From: Lichina pygmaea
Lineage: Eukaryota; Ascomycota; Lichinomycetes; Lichinales; Lichinaceae
Length of the DNA: 64,000 nt
Assembly (NCBI GenBank): GCA_963422465.1
Contig: OY730169.1
Coordinates: 930,001-994,000, forward strand
Direction: 5' to 3'
Part shown: piece by piece, positions 54,595 through 64,000 of the stretch
Layout: each line of letters starts with the position of its first letter
Numbering within the stretch: position 1 is the first letter of the stretch
The notes under the pieces: generated by a model
Told to the model about the DNA's origin: nothing
The model's database searches: none
Seen by the model: only the letters and a program-made list of their open reading frames with translations
Translations under genes and position numbers: made by a program

Positions 54595-54840
54595 TATCTT
54601 CAGTACTTATTGCCTGTCGAGAAGGTCGAGATGCTCGTCAACATGACAGTGTCCTTGAGCACTGGAGGTGCTCGCTACCTGCTTGTCAAGAAGGTCGAGA
54701 TGCTTGTCAAGATAATAATATTCTTGAGTACTAGAGGTGCTCGCTACCCACTTATCAAGAAGGCCGAGATGTCTGTCGAGAAGACAATATTCTTAAGTAC
54801 TAAAAGTGCTTGGTGTTTTCTTGTCAAGAAGATCGAGTAG
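54595..54840 (+). repeat. Degenerate ~69-bp tandem repeats
   Basis: Three to four units, each with gtcaagaaggtcgagatg and ttgagtactagaggtgctcgc. The unit is a multiple of three, so a 121-codon frame (repeat unit KVEMLVKIIIFLSTRGARY) stays open, but it lacks a good start and resembles no family. The ttgagcac..ggtgctcgc element recurs in the larger repeats downstream. Confidence 0.7.
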
Positions 54841-55159
54841 CTGAGCGCGAAGATAACACTGTTTGTAATATAGTTGTGTTTTCTTGAGAAATTCTAGCGA
54901 CCTCTTCTGTCCCAGTAGAGTAGCTGAGTTGGCGAGTAAAAGCAGATAATTTAAGTTAGCTATGTTTTCTTGAGTATCCCCAGTGCTTGCTGCTCTCCCA
55001 GCAAAAAAGTCGAGTTGCTGAGGGTGGAAAAAACGTTGTGAGATAGTCGTCTTTTCTTGAGCACCCCCAGTGCATCCCCAGAGCTTGTTGATCTTCCAGC
55101 AAAAAAGACAAGCTGGTGAGCACGAAGAAGACGTCGTGGGGTGTTCCTGTCTCTTCAAG

Positions 55160-55745
55160 CAGCTGCAGCGCTCGCCGCCCTCCAGCCCTCAGCGATAGCT
55201 GAGGGCCTTTTCGGCATCACTTGCTCAGTGCTGATGTCACGTTCTAAAGAACGTGACATGCACCAAGCTGTACCGAGGAGACGACATTGTAAGATAGTCA
55301 TGTCTCCTCGAGCAACTGCAGCGCTCGCCGCCCTCCAGCCCTCAGCGATAGCTGAGGGCCTTTTCGGCATCACTTGCTCAGTGCTGATGTCACGTTCTAA
55401 AGAACGTGACATGCACCAAGCTGTACCGAGGAGACGACATTGTAAGGTAGTCATGTCTCCTCGAGCAACTGCAGCGCTCGCCGCCCTCCAGCCCTCAGCG
55501 ATAGCTGAGGGCCTTTTCGGCATCACGTGCCCAGCCGACAGACATCGCTGCCGTGCTCGGCCACTGATATCATGTTCCAAAGAACATGAAAGATACTAAG
55601 CTGTACCGTGGAGACAACATTGTAAGATAGTCGTGTCTTCTTGAGCACCTGTGGTGCTCGCCGCCCTCCAGCTCAGCAATAGCTAAGGGCCTTCTCGGCG
55701 CCACCTGCTCGGCCGACGGACATCGCCGTCATGCTCGGCTCTGAT
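55160..55745 (+). repeat. 153-bp tandem repeats with two internal hairpins
   Basis: Two near-identical full units start at about 55,161 and 55,314. A third starts at 55,467 and diverges after ~75 bases, and a fourth, more diverged unit starts near 55,645. Each has a perfect stem CCCTCAGC-GATA-GCTGAGGG and a perfect inverted repeat with arms GTCACGTTCT/AGAACGTGAC around AA. Open frames on both strands (55,141-55,599 and 55,155-55,580) exist because 153 is divisible by three. Confidence 0.9.
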
Positions 55746-57102
55746 TTCACGTTCCAAAGAACGTGAGACGCACCGAGCTGTACTGTGGAGATACGACTCT
55801 GCCTGCCATCTCCAGTTAGTGGCCCGGGGATATTCCGAGCAGGCAAAAGCCGAAGGTCGCTTCTGCTGCGATAGATTGTTCCATGAGGTTCTTTCTTTCC
55901 AGATATAAGAATCCTCCCACTCTCTTCAAACATCTTCTTCTTTTCTTCAAACCCGCCAGCTATCACTCTCAGTTGCACGACTCCACTCAGACAAGCGATA
56001 TACACCCAACATTGAACCACAGCTTGCGTTGTGCTGGTGTGCTGGTCTGCTGATGTGCTTGGTGACTTGTGGATTAGAGCTGATCTTCCTGCGACTCTTT
56101 TGCCAACGACAGAGGATTTCCGTTGCTCGGTACGTAACAGTTTTCCACAGCTTGACTGTGCTGGTACTTCAGATAGCTTTTGAACCAAGACTGATCGTTG
56201 TGCGGTACTCTTGGCGACAACAAGGAACTGCCGCTGCTGTGAAGATTCTGCGTCGCTTGCGAGTACTTTCCACTTGGCGGTGTTCGGATTGGACAACTGA
56301 AGGCCAGCTGCCTGCGGCAGCCCGCCGTTGAAACTCCGATCCATCTCTCTCACTCTTTTCATCAACCAAAAGGTGATTTTATCCGGGTGCGATGTCTGAC
56401 GACAGGATGAGATGAGAACGTTTAGATATAGTCAACTTATATCAAGCAGGCGTCTTATTATATCAGTCGAGCTGAATCCGCTCTACGCCCTCTTTCGAAC
56501 GAGGGCTCAAAGGTAATGTTATCAGTATTCCACTTTTCAGTGTCCCGATGACGTGAGTTGGTGCGTAGTAACAGATTTCTCGCAGATTTCTCGTGACACT
56601 GATCGAGTTTTTTCTGCTCGCTGCGTTGGTTCTGTTCCTCAAACCAACAGTATGTGGCTCGGGTATTGTGTGATGCACCCCTTGACGTAGGGAAGATATC
56701 GTGAGTGACTGATGATTTTTCTCAGGCAGGCTTCTCGTCATCTTGATCGAGTCGGTCTTGAACTCTGTGTTGGTTCTGATCTTCGTCCCAAAGGTAATGT
56801 CTTCTACCTTTGAACTCGGGCTGGGGAGTAGTCGTGCATGGGCCTCTGAGTATAGATAACTCATCATCGGCAGTCCTTGTCCTCTGTTGTTTCCTTCCTT
56901 CAGCAGCTTCTACTGCGAGCTTTGCCGGGCTGATCTTTGATCAAAGGTAGTGTTGTCCACCTCCGAGCCCCTGGCGATGAACCCGACACCTGCAGATTGA
57001 GAGGTGCGACCGGCTTGCTGGCGATGGCTGAAAATTGCTTGTCGCAACAGTGCAGCTGTACATCTCGCACTCTAGTTGGGGATCGAGCTTGTGAAAATAT
57101 CC
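55746..57102. other. Intergenic region with weak internal duplication
   Basis: Two diverged stretches about 155 bp apart (near 56,571 and 56,726: gatttctcgtgacactgatcgag versus gcttctcgtcatcttgatcgag, each followed by gttggttctg). Three aaaggtaRtgtt blocks lie near 56,510, 56,791 and 56,943. Antisense open frames over it (55,673-56,365; 56,463-56,867) have no recognised domain. Confidence 0.45.
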
Positions 57103-58236
57103 ATGGATCCGGCCGACTTGAACACACTCGTGTCGTGGGTGGCCGAAATGCCTTCCGAGCGAGGTGATAGCTTGACCGCCGAGGAGAACCCAACAGCTAC
57201 AAGCAGTGGTGAATCTCGACCGCATCTGATGCTGGGCGAAGTTCTCGCGATGATACCGCCCAGCGCGCGGGCAATCCGTTCGGTTGCGCGACCACACAGG
57301 GCTGCGACTTCCGACTTCCGCCTCCACGAAGGTCTAGCAACATTCGCCGCTGAGCGCACAGAAGCGGTCTATAGCCAGATAGTCGCCTCGAACCAGCTGG
57401 CCGTCGAACCGCTGCTGGTAGAGGAGCTGCAACGGCTTTTCGCCTTCCAGCGGATCGTCGCCATGGGGCAGCCCGTACCACCGACCGCCCCGTTCGAGAC
57501 GGCTCTTCCGCCTGCGCCGGCTCCTTCGCGCTGCCACACACCGCCGCAGTCTTCTCGGTGGGGTACACCACCGATCGCTGCAGATCTCCTCCGCGGAACC
57601 GCCTATCATGGAGTCGACGGCGACGATGACCCGCCGGGACCAGACAGAGTCCCTTCCATACACTTTCTCTTTCAAGACCTGGCGCATGTTGTCCTGAACT
57701 TTTTGATGTTCGCTGACAACGGAGAGGATTGCGATTGGTGCGTGTGTGATCCGACGAACCTCGACCCGATCAGGCCGTTCTCGAGAGATTTCCTGTTCAG
57801 GGCGAGTCTGGAGAACACTCACGACCCCACGGCAAGTCGGATGTGTTACGTGTGTGGCAAGACGAGGATGGAAATAATCCAGCACTCGCATCACGGGCCG
57901 TGGGAGGCGGCGATCCTTAGATGGCCTGGGCGGTTCGACTCTGGCGGCGCTCCGTTGCACCCTTACGTCGTGGCATGTGATTTCTGCTTCTCGTTGGCGG
58001 CGTTCGCGTGTGTGGAGTGCCCGCTGCTGGCTTGTCGCGAGTGTCGGATCAGGCTTGACACTCACTGCCTGGGGGATGTTGATCGGCTCATTCTGGATCT
58101 TGAGGAGCGAGATCTCCGGAGAGACGTCCTCGCCATTTCGCGCCTACCAACCGACTTCTGGAGCGATGAGCTGACTGGAGGGACCACGCAAGAGCAAGTC
58201 AGCACGAGTGGGGCCCATCAAGAGGGGGACAGCTGA
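57103..58236 (+). CDS. Cys-rich hypothetical protein
   Basis: 377 residues in one exon from the first ATG (MDPADLNTL). Not recognised. The N-terminal half is mixed helical and ends in a Pro-rich stretch (about 128-165). The C-terminal half has paired cysteines, probably binding zinc: CDWCVC near 214, CYVCGK near 253, CDFC near 299, and CVECPLLACRECRIRLDTHC near 309-328. The spacing is reminiscent of treble-clef or RING-like folds but fits no named one by eye. Good coding character: a long open frame in GC-rich DNA with no intron needed. It follows the repeat array and runs away from it. Function unknown; a fungal-specific zinc-binding protein is the most that can be said. Confidence 0.6.
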   Translation: MDPADLNTLVSWVAEMPSERGDSLTAEENPTATSSGESRPHLMLGEVLAMIPPSARAIRSVARPHRAATSDFRLHEGLATFAAERTEAVYSQIVASNQLAVEPLLVEELQRLFAFQRIVAMGQPVPPTAPFETALPPAPAPSRCHTPPQSSRWGTPPIAADLLRGTAYHGVDGDDDPPGPDRVPSIHFLFQDLAHVVLNFLMFADNGEDCDWCVCDPTNLDPIRPFSRDFLFRASLENTHDPTASRMCYVCGKTRMEIIQHSHHGPWEAAILRWPGRFDSGGAPLHPYVVACDFCFSLAAFACVECPLLACRECRIRLDTHCLGDVDRLILDLEERDLRRDVLAISRLPTDFWSDELTGGTTQEQVSTSGAHQEGDS

Positions 58237-59624
58237 CCGAGAGGCGGGAGAAAGGATCACCTTATAAGTGGTTACGGGCTGAAAGAAGGGGAAAGCTCAC
58301 TTGGGAGCAAAGCCAGGGAAGAATGAAGGGTGACGGCAGAGACGGCCTGGACGGAAGCACGTCTCTGACTGACTTTCACCGGTGGTTTATCATCTCACCG
58401 GTTCCTTGTGGGGGGGGGGGGGGGGGGGGGGGGGAAAGAGGAGGAAGGTTGAGCAGATGGTGCTTTTCTCGTGCTCGGATTCTCACGAATATGACAGGAT
58501 TGCGGTTGTCGTCTTGACTTATAAACACGAATTTTCGTGGCGGAATCCAGCGGAATGCACGTCCACGGAATCCGGAAGAAGAGGGAACCTCCATTCGGCA
58601 GAACATGTGGCCTTGAGACGACGACGCAAAGGGTAACAGTGGCAACCACCGGGGTCCCAGGGGATTACTGCTTTCGACGGCGAGGACATACATATATATA
58701 TATATATGTACCATATAGGTCTGACTACGTCACCGGCCAAAGCAACAGCAACAACATAGCTCTACTCCAGAGGGCTACGCAGCAAGAGGAAAGAAGGCAA
58801 AAGATGTTCCGTGATCATCTTGCAAAAGCGATCAGGCTTCTTATTGGCTTTCAATCGATGACACTGAGAGCTGCGCGCTATCCTTTCCAAAAACAACTAC
58901 CTAGAAGGGACCACTGCACCGAGAAGACTTCCTATCACTTCACTCTGCACGTCCGTCCGTCCGTCCGTCTATACGGTACCGGGGCCGGTACCGGTACGGA
59001 GCGGTAGTCTAGAGAAGGGACTCCGCTCCCGGTCGAGCTCAGGCTGGGTCAACCTCGCTGGGGCATCATCTGCCCGGCTAGCTGTTCCTTTGCCTTGGCT
59101 AGTGCTGGATATCAGGCTCTGGCTGGAGGTTGGACGGAGGACACTGAACTGTACAGTACGGTACCGTGGCTTCTGTTCAGATTTCAACCTCCCGTTGGGC
59201 AGGTTGACCTTTGCACATATACCGGTACGATGGCCTTGGCATGCACACCTCACTCCGTAGGCAGTAAGCGCTACTCCTTGCTGAAGGAATGGGCTTGGAA
59301 GCTTGCGGATATCAGGGCGAAGGACGTGGGGAAACGCCGTGTGGTTTGAAGATGGCGGTTCGGGTCACGTGCAAGGGCGTCCTTGTCCGCTTAGTAAGCT
59401 TCTCCGGTCTTGGCCCAGGGAGATGATCGCTCATAGGTTGTTAGTAGTGCAGCTCTACGTACGAGTATGTACCAGGAGGCCTCACTCTACGTAATTCTTC
59501 GGTCCTAACGCGATGCCTCCATTGTACTCGGAAAATGAGGCCGCAACGAGTCTGAACTCATATTCTCATGCATCTATCCGTGGCTAGTGATTTCCAGAAG
59601 CACCGCCTGACACCCAGAGCCCCT
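58237..59624. other. Intergenic region with simple repeats
   Basis: Contains a 25-base poly-G run (58,410-58,434), an (AT)n run at 58,690-58,710, (GTCC)n at 58,951-58,968, and GTACC/GGTACCG palindromic clusters at 58,974-59,000 and 59,153-59,166. No convincing gene; open frames are short and overlap the simple repeats. Confidence 0.5.
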
Positions 59625-59828
59625 TCAAGTCTCGGTTTGATAAGCCCACTGGCTCCGGTCGAAGATGACCTCGAAACCCACGCCCCCAAAGACGCCGACT
59701 GCGGCGTAGATGTCGACCCCGCCCTCGAGCCCGTCGATGCCGCCCAGGGCCTGGTCACGCTCTTCGTGGAGGTTCCAGCCCCCCTGCCACTGACCGTTGC
59801 GCGTGAAGAAGACGTCGACGCCCATCCG

Positions 59829-59860
<32 letters not shown>

Positions 59861-60743
59861 GTGGGGGCGGGGGCGGGGGCGGGGCCAGGTCGGCGTTCTT
59901 CTCCGACACAAAGTCGTATGGCGGCGGAGATGGCAGCGGCGGCGCGGCGAACCTCATGCCCAGCCCAAACGTCTCTCCCGTCCGAAACGGCGCCGTAAAA
60001 TCCAGACCGCCCTCGTTGTCGTTGACGTACCGGCGTCCGTCGTCGCCGTGGACTCCGAGGCTGCCGCGTTCCCAGCCCGGCAGCCGCCAGGTCGGGTACG
60101 GCTGGGCACAGAAGCCTATCGCCAGGGAGCTCTGCTCGCCGTCGACGTCGAGGCCGACGCCCAGGATGCGGACCTCGAAGTAGATGGTCGTCGTCGACGC
60201 CGCGGCCGTAGGCGCGTGATACCGGGCGGCGTAGAGGGGCAGGTCGCTCGTGAGACAGCTGTCACGGCAGCGGGACGAGCTGCGGCAGGTCCAGACGCCG
60301 TCCCTCGAGAACAGGGACTTGGGCGCGAACAGCTCCCCGACGAACTCGCGCGGTTTGATCGGCCGCAACGCCCCGCTCCTCATCCTCTCGAGGTCGGAGC
60401 TCGTGAACGGCGCCGGTCCCTGCAGCGGGTTCCACCGACACCAGCCGTCGGCCGCTTCGGCCAGAGCTTCGGGCGCGTTGCTGGTCGGGCTCTTGTCGTT
60501 CCGGAGAGCCGGCGGCGGTGGCAGCTGCGACGTGTCGGGCACCGCCGTCCAGGTCGGGTAGGGCGCCTGCGCGTCCGGGTAGCTTGGTCCGCACCCCGAC
60601 GGAGCATGGCCCGGCGGTGGTCCTGGCGGTGGTGCGTACTTCGGGCCGGCGTTGCTCGGGCCCCCCGGGGGCGGATAAGCCGGGGCCTGCTCTCGTTCGT
60701 CTCGATCGCCCAGCTTCTTCTTGATCATCGACCCCAGCCCCAT
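59625..60743 (-). CDS. SPRY-domain protein
   Basis: 372 residues, single exon. N-terminal MGLGSMIKKKLGDRDE is followed by a Pro/Gly-rich disordered segment (about 20-85). A SPRY fold runs from about 150 to 365: YFEVRILGVGLDVDGEQSSL, AIGFCAQPYPTWRLPGWERG, SLGVHGDDGRRYVND, GETFGLGM, VDVFFTRNGQWQGGWNLHEE, and the closing IYAAVGVFGGVGFEVIF. A Pro/Ala/Gly repeat (about 285-305) interrupts the domain before VDVFFTRNG, as in several fungal relatives. SPRY domains bind protein partners; fungal ones include Ssh4/Ear1 adaptors of the Rsp5 ubiquitin ligase, but no membrane segment or PY motif is clear here. The long antisense frame on the plus strand is its GC-rich shadow. Confidence 0.85.
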
Positions 60744-61265
60744 TCTTGGCTCTTTGGAGTGCGTGTGCTGACGACCGACCGACCGTCGTCTGATCTGCAG
60801 CCTGTCAGCTACCGTACCGTACCGTCTCCAGTCTGATATTTATGAGGGGCTGCTACCGTAGGTACTGTACCGTGGCTCCTTGCTTGCGTACGGGTCGGTG
60901 ACCCCCTGAAATGGCTCGGCCACCGGGTTGCGAGCATGTGCAACGATCCCGCCGCGTGATACAGACTTCCGGTGGGGGCTTGATGGGACCTATGCGCTGT
61001 ACCTGCTGTACTTGCGTACGGGAGAAGACTTGGTCGAGCAATGTACTCTAGCTTTGCAGCTACAAGTTCCGTGAAGGGTCATGTTGCATCTCTAACGACA
61101 AACGCCCAGAATCTCAACATCGGCCCAGCAACGCACATGACCGGGTTGTAGAAGGGTGCGTGGCCAGCACCTTCCTCGCATCCCTCGACGGTGGCCCTGC
61201 CTGAGTAGAACATCGGGGCGCCTCCCGAGCATCGCTCGGACATGTACGGTACCAGCAGCCCCTCT
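60744..61265. other. Intergenic region
   Basis: Promoter side of the SPRY gene and 3' side of the next gene. Contains accgtaccgtaccgt (60,814-60,828). No gene seen. Confidence 0.4.
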
Positions 61266-62440
61266 TCATCTCAGCACGAGGCTCTCGCCGTTGCCGACTT
61301 GCACAAAGTTAACTTCATCTTCGTCTGACGCCCCGTTCTCCCCTTCCGAGTCTCTGCCTTTCTGCTCGGATGCCAGCTTGAGGATCTCGGAGACGGTCCA
61401 CGTGTGCCATCTCAGCAGGTAGCCGATGATCCCCGCTGCCGTCTTCCTCTCGTCATGGGTCCCGATCCAGTACTTCGGCCGCAGCGCGTGCTGCAGCTTC
61501 ACGCCGTTTGTGGCTCCTAGATTCAGTCGTCCCCACGACCACGGCGTGATGGACACGTCGTTGGCCCCGTGAAGCAGCAGGAGTGTCTCCAGCTGCGGCT
61601 GCGCTTGCCGTATGCAACGTGCGTCTTCGGGGACGATCCCATGTGGACTGTAGAGTATCGATTTCGCTGCAGAGCCTTCATCGGAGCCGAACGAGATGAG
61701 GACGGCCCCGTGGATGTAGGACAGCCCGGATCCCTGAGACGGTATGCTGCTGATGCCAACCCAGCCTGGCAGCGGATGGAAGGACGTTCTCCGCCAGTCC
61801 GAGCCCGCGGAGCCGAAATCAGGAATGTCCTTGACGATGCGGAAATGCGACCACGAGCGTATTAGATGTGCAGCTTTCTAGGTAGACGTGGTCGAGTCAG
61901 CCCTGATGCGTCCGTCGAACATTCACGTGATGCTACAGTCCATACCTTTGTCGCAAAGACCGGAACATCGCCATCGACGTCCAACAACGTCTCCTTGTGA
62001 CAGTGGTCGGCGAACTCGTACGAGACGACGACGAGGTCGACGGGCGACCGTTCTAGCCCGTCCCTCTGCCAGCTTTCGCTGTTGGACCTTCGAGGTCGAC
62101 GACTCGCGCCTGCACGGCTGGCCGCAGCCGCCGCGTTCCGTCCCCGGATGAGCTCCTCAATCTCCCAGATGCTCTCGACCTTGCTCCGCCTTGCGTGCCA
62201 CTGCTCCGAGAACCAGCGGCCCACGTCGACCTGTGAGCCTGCCAGCCAAGGGTCGACGAGGATGCTGTAATACTCGCGTCCGGTCTCTTCGGCCGCCGGC
62301 TCGGGGAGAGGCAGTTGGCAGAGCCACGTGGTATCGTCGTTGAGGTGCGTCAAGATAGGCGCAAGACGGCCATCTGCCGTGCGCAATGATCTTCCGGCGG
62401 AGTCGTTGAGTTCCAGACGCAGTTGTGTCGATGGGTCCAT
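61266..62440 (-). CDS. Metallo-beta-lactamase-fold protein
   Basis: Two exons, 62,440-61,946 and 61,877-61,266. The 68-nt intron has a GTATGG donor, a CTGAC branch site and a CTAG acceptor, and the frame closes at 368 residues. The N-terminal strand ILVDPWLAGSQVDVGRWFSEQW and VDLVVVSYEFADHCHKETLL followed by VPVFATK are typical of a fungal UlaG/metallo-hydrolase-like family. Exon 2 has LLLLHGANDVS and YWIGTHDERKTAAG, which would supply later metal ligands. Where such enzymes usually have S/T-H-x-x-x-D-H, this one reads SYEFADH, so the first His is Tyr; activity may be altered. Substrate unknown. An insertion rich in Ala/Arg/Ser (about 103-125) separates the first two blocks. Upstream neighbour is ATP synthase g on the same strand. 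Confidence 0.82.
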
Positions 62441-62812
62441 GTCGACAGCGTCGCATCAGTACCTCCGTACATTACGTCGTATCTCTGATGGCTGACACAT
62501 CAGTCGGGCATGATATGCAGACGCATATGCAGGATCGTGCGGTATACCTTGTAGGACGGTTCGACGCCCGTCACCCAAATACAGTCACCGGACAGCTGAA
62601 ATCAGAGCTCTTGACATGGCTTTCGAGCCTGTCGGAAAACAGACCGTGGACTGCTGAATGTCTGGTCCAAGGTGCTCGACAGGAGGACGAGTGTTGTACA
62701 GCACAAAGAGTCTATGGGAATCCACTTTTACAGCCTGCATACACCATCTGCGACCCGAAAACAAGCCTCGTCAGGGATGGCATCCAGCTTCGTTGCATCG
62801 CTTCTCCAACTC

Positions 62813-63635
62813 TCAACGGTGCGATGCCGTCTCCCCTCTATATCCTACCAACTTGAACCTTCCGATCATCTCGCCCACGGTGAAGAATCCAAGAAGCTCG
62901 GCCGAGATCACGGCGCCGGCAGCCATCTGCCGTCTGTTGAGATTTCGCATTCGACCGAGATAGCTCGTCAGATTGAAGAGAGCCTTCAAGGAGAAGATCT
63001 CCCATGGCCGCCGCATGCTTTCCACGAGAGGTTGTAGGTACGCTTGGACGGTGGGAACCGAACTGTTGCTCGTTCAGCACCGTTACGAGCAACGAAGGGA
63101 ACGGGGAATAAGCGTACGGTGGCGTCATCCGCTGACCCTGAAACACCAGCCTCGCGACCTCCCATCCGACTTTCGAGTAGTATATCGTCGGCGGAACCAT
63201 GGCTGTACCTCAAAACGTCAGCGTGTGAGTTCTTAAAAGGTCCAGCGGACGAACACGGTCACCAAAAGGCAATGGGATCTGTCGCAGGAGCTGTAGGGGA
63301 ATGCAACTTGAAGAATCATCGCCCAGCGTAAGTAGCAGTCAAGTCGGCTTACATTCGACAAACGACACCAGCCGCGCGGTGCGGCCACCGACTCGGCGGA
63401 GCGTGTTGCCGGCACCCCGAGCCATACCGCCCAAGGCCGGACCGGCCGAGCTGGTCACCCTCGATAAGCCCTCGGCGGCCTTGGACGTCGCGGACGAGGC
63501 CGCATCGGCGGCTTTCGACGCCCCGGCGGATGCTGCGTTTGCAGCTTGTGACGTGGTCGAGTTGAGCCGCGCCGAGTGTCGATAGAGATGGCGGTGCGAG
63601 CGCCGTAGAACGGCCCTCGAGGTTGGAGTCAACAT
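62813..63635 (-). CDS. ATP20: Mitochondrial F1Fo-ATP synthase subunit g
   Basis: Three exons: 63,635-63,353, 63,202-63,118 and 63,062-62,813. Introns are 150 and 55 nt. The frame closes at 205 residues. The N-terminus is an Arg/Ser-rich, acid-free presequence-like stretch (MLTPTSRAVLRRSHRHLYRH), then an Ala/Ser low-complexity linker. The conserved core is VPPTIYYSKVGWEVARLVFQ near 96-116, then QAYLQPLVESMRRPWEIF, and a C-terminal membrane helix (GAVISAELLGFFTVGEMIG) with a G-x-x-x-G-like face. Subunit g, together with e, makes ATP synthase dimers and bends cristae in the inner mitochondrial membrane. The family is short and its members share the YYSKVG block. No frame defects seen. Confidence 0.9.
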
Positions 63636-64000
63636 CGGCCCAAGTGCAAGCGTCGTCGCCGAGTCTGACGACTACGGTATACGCAATTCTGGAGCTGGCC
63701 GCTCTCTATCCAGCTGCAGCCGGCAGGATTGTCCAGGTCAATTGACGGTTCTGTACGAGACGTAGATATGTTGTCGTGCTTGTCAGAACGCTCCTTTGAC
63801 CCCGGGAACTCGTACAGTACGTCGGCCTTGCATAAGACAGTTTTTGTTCGAGAAAAAAGGAGGAGCTCGTAGTAGGTCTCTCCGTTCCACCGTATCGTAG
63901 TTGGCGCGTTTCGCACCTTTACGGTACCGTACCGTAGCCATTGAAGCTCAGCGCTGTACGTACAGTATGTACCACTTACTCGTACAACGTCCGGTCGAGG
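63636..64000. other. Upstream region of ATP20
   Basis: No further gene start is recognised before the window ends. Holds acggtaccgtaccgt (63,922-63,936) and gtacgtacagtatgtacc near 63,956. Confidence 0.35.

Noticed and set aside
54475-54840. 121-codon gene
   Set aside because: The frame starts at a non-ATG codon and consists mostly of 69-bp tandem repeats.
55141-55599. 152-codon repeat protein
   Set aside because: Open on both strands only because the 153-bp tandem unit is a multiple of three; no start context or known repeat family.
55160-55745. CRISPR-like array
   Set aside because: Units are 153 bp and contiguous, without unique spacers, in a eukaryotic genome.
59568-60836. 422-codon plus-strand open frame
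   Set aside because: It is the Arg/Pro-rich complement of the SPRY gene in GC-rich DNA and has no domain of its own.

Overview
This window reads as nuclear DNA of a filamentous ascomycete (Pezizomycotina). Genes carry short GT-AG introns (56-88 nt). Mitochondrial ATP synthase subunit g, a fungal UDP-glycosyltransferase with ubiquitin-interacting motifs, a SPRY protein and an isocyanide-synthase/NRPS-like hybrid are all typical of that group. The species cannot be named from the sequence.

Layout. Two kinds of DNA alternate. Positions 1-15,960, 17,990-37,620 and 44,466-48,820 are dominated by transposable elements, most of them strikingly poor in CpG. Positions 16,017-17,798, 37,873-42,879 and 49,157-63,635 are GC- and CpG-rich gene islands. 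The elements are: two Ty3/Gypsy chromoviruses (1-3,569 on +; 20,690-31,320 on -); a second LTR family (3,570-4,094 and a solo LTR at 7,683-8,616); LINE family A (copies at 6,465-12,770, 18,750-20,098, 20,782-26,087 and a piece at 46,781-47,660); LINE family B (an apparently intact copy at 32,086-37,620 and broken ones at 4,095-5,843 and 14,879-15,960); a third Tad-like LINE, here called T; a tRNA-derived SINE (two copies); and a TA-flanked terminal-inverted-repeat DNA transposon. Target-site duplications let the nesting be read directly. At 6-13 kb a SINE sits in a solo LTR, in a LINE, in a gag gene. At 20-26 kb a LINE sits in a chromovirus LTR. At 44-49 kb a SINE and a chimeric LINE sit in a DNA transposon.

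Host genes. An MFS transporter (16-17.8 kb, -); a crmA-like isocyanide synthase-adenylation-thiolation-acyltransferase gene (37.9-42.9 kb, -) with an apparent one-base frame break in the adenylation domain; a 1,306-residue glycosyltransferase (49.2-53.5 kb, +); a Cys-rich orphan protein (57.1-58.2 kb, +); a SPRY-domain protein (59.6-60.7 kb, -); a metallo-beta-lactamase-fold protein (61.3-62.4 kb, -); and ATP synthase subunit g (62.8-63.6 kb, -). Between 54.6 and 55.8 kb lie tandem repeats with built-in hairpins.

Most notable: the crmA-like gene, which points to a copper-responsive isocyanide pathway; a SINE whose 3' end copies the tail of the LINEs next to it; chimeric LINEs made of two families; an antisense Gal4-type zinc-cluster reading frame at the end of a chromovirus; and intact LINE reading frames that have nearly lost CpG. 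Splice sites were placed by eye from GT/AG signals and conservation of frame; every multi-exon model closes in frame except the crmA-like gene.
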